6,173 bases of DNA from Rhodospirillaceae bacterium (lineage in GTDB: Bacteria > Pseudomonadota > Alphaproteobacteria > Rhodospirillales > Magnetovibrionaceae), in contig JAOUJU010000114.1 in assembly GCA_029883045.1 (NCBI GenBank), positions 1-6,173 of the forward strand. Direction: 5' to 3'. Below, in pieces: positions 4,117-6,173 of the stretch. The number at the start of each line of letters is the position of its first letter. Position 1 is the first letter of the stretch. The position numbers and the translations under genes are program-made. The notes beneath the pieces were generated by a model. The model ran no database searches. It saw nothing but the letters and a program-made list of their open reading frames with translations, and was not told where the DNA came from.

Positions 4117-6129
4117 ATGCATAAAATGTTCTCACCAGAGCCAAAAATGCCGGCAGCGCATAGACAGTTATTTGCGAAAAATTGCGCTAAATTACTGGTG
4201 CGTGTGGGCATTGGCGCAGCATTCATTTCAATTCTGACGGTCATATTGCTTGGCCACAATAATGTAAACGCCCAAACAGTTGATGCCACCCGCAACAGCG
4301 AACAACACGACAAGGTTTTTTTTCGCCCGATCCCTGCGCGCGAACCGGGAGATGTTCGCATTGGAGTTTTAGCATTTCGTGGTGCTGAGCATGTTTATAA
4401 ACATTGGCAACCACTGGGCGATTTCCTTAGTGGGCAAATTCCAGAAAGGCGTTTTACCATTGTTCCATTATCTTTATCTGAGATGGAAAGTGTTGTTTCC
4501 AACAAATCGGTTGATTTTATTCTGACCAATCCAGGCAATTATGCATCAATCGAATCCAAGTTTGGTGTAACGCGCATCGCGACACTGCAATCTGATAAAT
4601 TAGTTTTAGCTGGAAATGTTTTTGGTGCAATCATATTCACCCGCAATGACAGGGCTGACATTAAAAAAATTAAGGACCTAAAGGGCAAATCATTCATGGC
4701 AATAGACAGGGATGCTTTTGGCGGGTTCCAAATGGCGTGGCGGGAATTTATTAAATCCGGCATTGATCCATTTACCGATTTTTCCTTAATTTCATATTCA
4801 GGCTTTCCCCAAGATAAGGTTGTTGAGGCTGTGCTCTCAGGTAAAGTTGACAGCGGAACAATAAGAACAGGTGTTCTTGAAAGTTTGGCGCGCGAAGGAA
4901 AAATAAACCTAAGTGACATTCGTGTTCTTTCTCGGCGCGACGTTTCAGGATTCCCCTATTTACTAAGCACTGATCTGTATCCAGAGTGGCCATTTGCAAA
5001 ATTAACTCATGCATCGCAGGATCTAGCGCAAAAAATTGTTGTCCAACTGTTAGGGATGACACCTGATCATCCGGTTGCACAAATTGGTGGGTATTCGGGT
5101 TGGACGGTACCGCTGGATTATCTTCCTGTACATGACCTGTTAAAGGATCTTCGTATAAGCCCGTATGACGTCTCTGTTGAAATTAACGTTAGCGATATTG
5201 TGGATCAATACTGGCACTGGGCGGTATTTGGATTGATACTTTTACTTATTGGATTGCTTTGGGGTTTCAGAATAGAGCAGCTTGTGATAAGGCGAACCAA
5301 AGAACTTTCTGATGCTAACAACGAGCTGACCCATCAAATAGCTGAGATTAAACGCCTAGAGGACATAGCGCGTAAGCGCCAAAACGAGTTGGCACATATT
5401 TCGCGCGTTAATACTATTGGCGAACTTACGGCAAGCCTCGCCCATGAAATAAACCAACCACTCTCAGCAATATCAAATTATGCACAAGGATGCGTACACC
5501 GCCTTAAGCATCTTAATAGTGATAATATACTTGAAACCGGGGCCATATTAGATGCCATGAAACGCGTTGCGAGCGAAGCAGAGCGTGCCAGTCAGGTTAT
5601 ACGGCGCATCCGTGAGCTTGTGCGCAAAGGCAAGGTGTCAATGGAAGAAATTAACATCTCAAAATCGTTGGTCGATGCAGTTGAAATAATTGAACCCGAA
5701 GCCGCACGAAATGAAATTGCTGTTGAAATGAATAAAATTATTACACCATATTTCGTGGTGGCTGATAAAATACAAATTGAGCAGGTTTTGCTTAATCTTA
5801 TTGGTAATGCAATGGAATCAACAATGTCCATTACTGGTCCTAGAAAAATTAGTATAAACACCGCCATAAATACTGATAAAGAAATAATAGTGTCTATAAA
5901 GGACAACGGTTATGGTATTGGTGAAACTGATCCAGAAAAATTATTTGAAGCTTTTTACACCACCAAAACCAAGGGGATGGGAATGGGGCTTTCAATTAGC
6001 CGAACAATAATTGAGACTTATGGCGGGCGACTGTGGGCAGAACCATCACCTGAAGGTGGGGCCGTGTTCAGCTTCTCGATACCCATGGCCGATACAGCAA
6101 AATCAGAAAGACCTGCAAATGTCGCATAA
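4117..6129 (+). CDS. Sensor histidine kinase with PhnD-like periplasmic binding domain (TtrS-type)
   Basis: Taken from the ATG at 4117 the protein has 670 residues. Order of parts: basic N-terminus and hydrophobic segment (about 28-45) with a possible signal cleavage at NAQ (51-53); a periplasmic phosphonate-binding-like domain (about 80-345; VRIGVLAFRG, DFILTNPGNYASIE, then a GFPQDKVVEAVLSGKVDSGTIR stretch); a transmembrane helix (about 368-386); a coiled-coil linker (387-426); a HisKA domain with phospho-acceptor His443 in SLAHEINQPLS; and an ATPase domain with N-box LLNLIGNAM (Asn564), G1 DNGYG (596-600), F-box FEAFYTT, G2 GMGMGLS and a final GG motif. All catalytic motifs look intact. The layout matches TtrS, the tetrathionate sensor, and related sensors of other small anions, but the ligand here is unknown. 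Start is uncertain: a GTG at 4045 lacks a ribosome binding site; ATGs at 4117, 4126 and 4147 are all possible, with GGAA 11 bases before the first and AGAG 6 bases before the last. The 3' end overlaps the next gene, probably its response regulator. Confidence 0.92.
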   Translation: MHKMFSPEPKMPAAHRQLFAKNCAKLLVRVGIGAAFISILTVILLGHNNVNAQTVDATRNSEQHDKVFFRPIPAREPGDVRIGVLAFRGAEHVYKHWQPLGDFLSGQIPERRFTIVPLSLSEMESVVSNKSVDFILTNPGNYASIESKFGVTRIATLQSDKLVLAGNVFGAIIFTRNDRADIKKIKDLKGKSFMAIDRDAFGGFQMAWREFIKSGIDPFTDFSLISYSGFPQDKVVEAVLSGKVDSGTIRTGVLESLAREGKINLSDIRVLSRRDVSGFPYLLSTDLYPEWPFAKLTHASQDLAQKIVVQLLGMTPDHPVAQIGGYSGWTVPLDYLPVHDLLKDLRISPYDVSVEINVSDIVDQYWHWAVFGLILLLIGLLWGFRIEQLVIRRTKELSDANNELTHQIAEIKRLEDIARKRQNELAHISRVNTIGELTASLAHEINQPLSAISNYAQGCVHRLKHLNSDNILETGAILDAMKRVASEAERASQVIRRIRELVRKGKVSMEEINISKSLVDAVEIIEPEAARNEIAVEMNKIITPYFVVADKIQIEQVLLNLIGNAMESTMSITGPRKISINTAINTDKEIIVSIKDNGYGIGETDPEKLFEAFYTTKTKGMGMGLSISRTIIETYGGRLWAEPSPEGGAVFSFSIPMADTAKSERPANVA

Positions 6130-6173
6130 CAACGATTTAAGTGCCGCCAGCACGGATACAAAAGACGCAACGG
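6119..6173 (+). CDS. 5' end of an overlapping gene, probably the cognate response regulator
   Basis: An ATG at 6119, in a different frame, overlaps the kinase gene by 11 bases. It reads MSHNNDLSAASTDTKDAT through to the window edge with no stop. An AGAAAG about 8-9 bases upstream could be a weak ribosome binding site, and the overlap suggests translational coupling to the kinase. The short, polar, unstructured start fits the N-terminal tail often found before the receiver domain of TtrR/FixJ-type regulators, but no domain is visible, so the function is inferred only from its position after a TtrS-type kinase. Confidence 0.55.
   Translation, partial: MSHNNDLSAASTDTKDAT

Noticed and set aside
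4539..4919. 126-codon open frame on the - strand within the kinase gene
   Set aside because: It lies opposite the conserved PhnD-like domain, has no ribosome binding site that stands out and no recognisable product.

Overview
The window looks like chromosomal DNA from a Gram-negative bacterium, most likely an alphaproteobacterium with fairly AT-rich DNA. The reasons are a sigma-32 factor with an intact RpoH box, a TtrS/FixL-type histidine kinase with the H-box AHEINQPL, and a SAM-hydrolase subfamily with a TFSDVPP motif that I associate with alphaproteobacteria. This placement is inference from protein style, not from a marker gene.

Layout from left to right: (1) the 3' part of a MotB/PomB-type flagellar stator gene on the + strand, whose start lies outside the window; (2) a convergent metallo-beta-lactamase-fold hydrolase gene on the - strand; (3) a 278-base, AT-rich, motif-dense spacer holding an 11-bp tandem repeat, an ATATAG inverted/direct repeat cluster and a perfect TGTGA-N6-TCACA palindrome; (4) on the - strand, a SAM hydroxide adenosyltransferase-like gene downstream of rpoH, possibly co-transcribed with it; (5) a divergent regulatory region with a TATAAT box on each strand; (6) on the + strand, a sensor histidine kinase with a PhnD-like periplasmic binding domain (TtrS architecture); (7) the first 18 codons of an overlapping gene, probably its response regulator.

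The genes do not form one pathway. The left edge is the end of a motility locus, the middle is heat-shock/housekeeping (rpoH plus a SAM-hydrolysing enzyme), and the right edge is the start of a two-component system that senses an unknown periplasmic ligand. I do not see a clearly new multi-gene system. The most checkable leads are the regulatory spacer at 1740-1969, a hairpin that could cover the rpoH ribosome binding site, the altered active-site motifs of the SAM-hydrolase homologue, and the ligand of the TtrS-like kinase.
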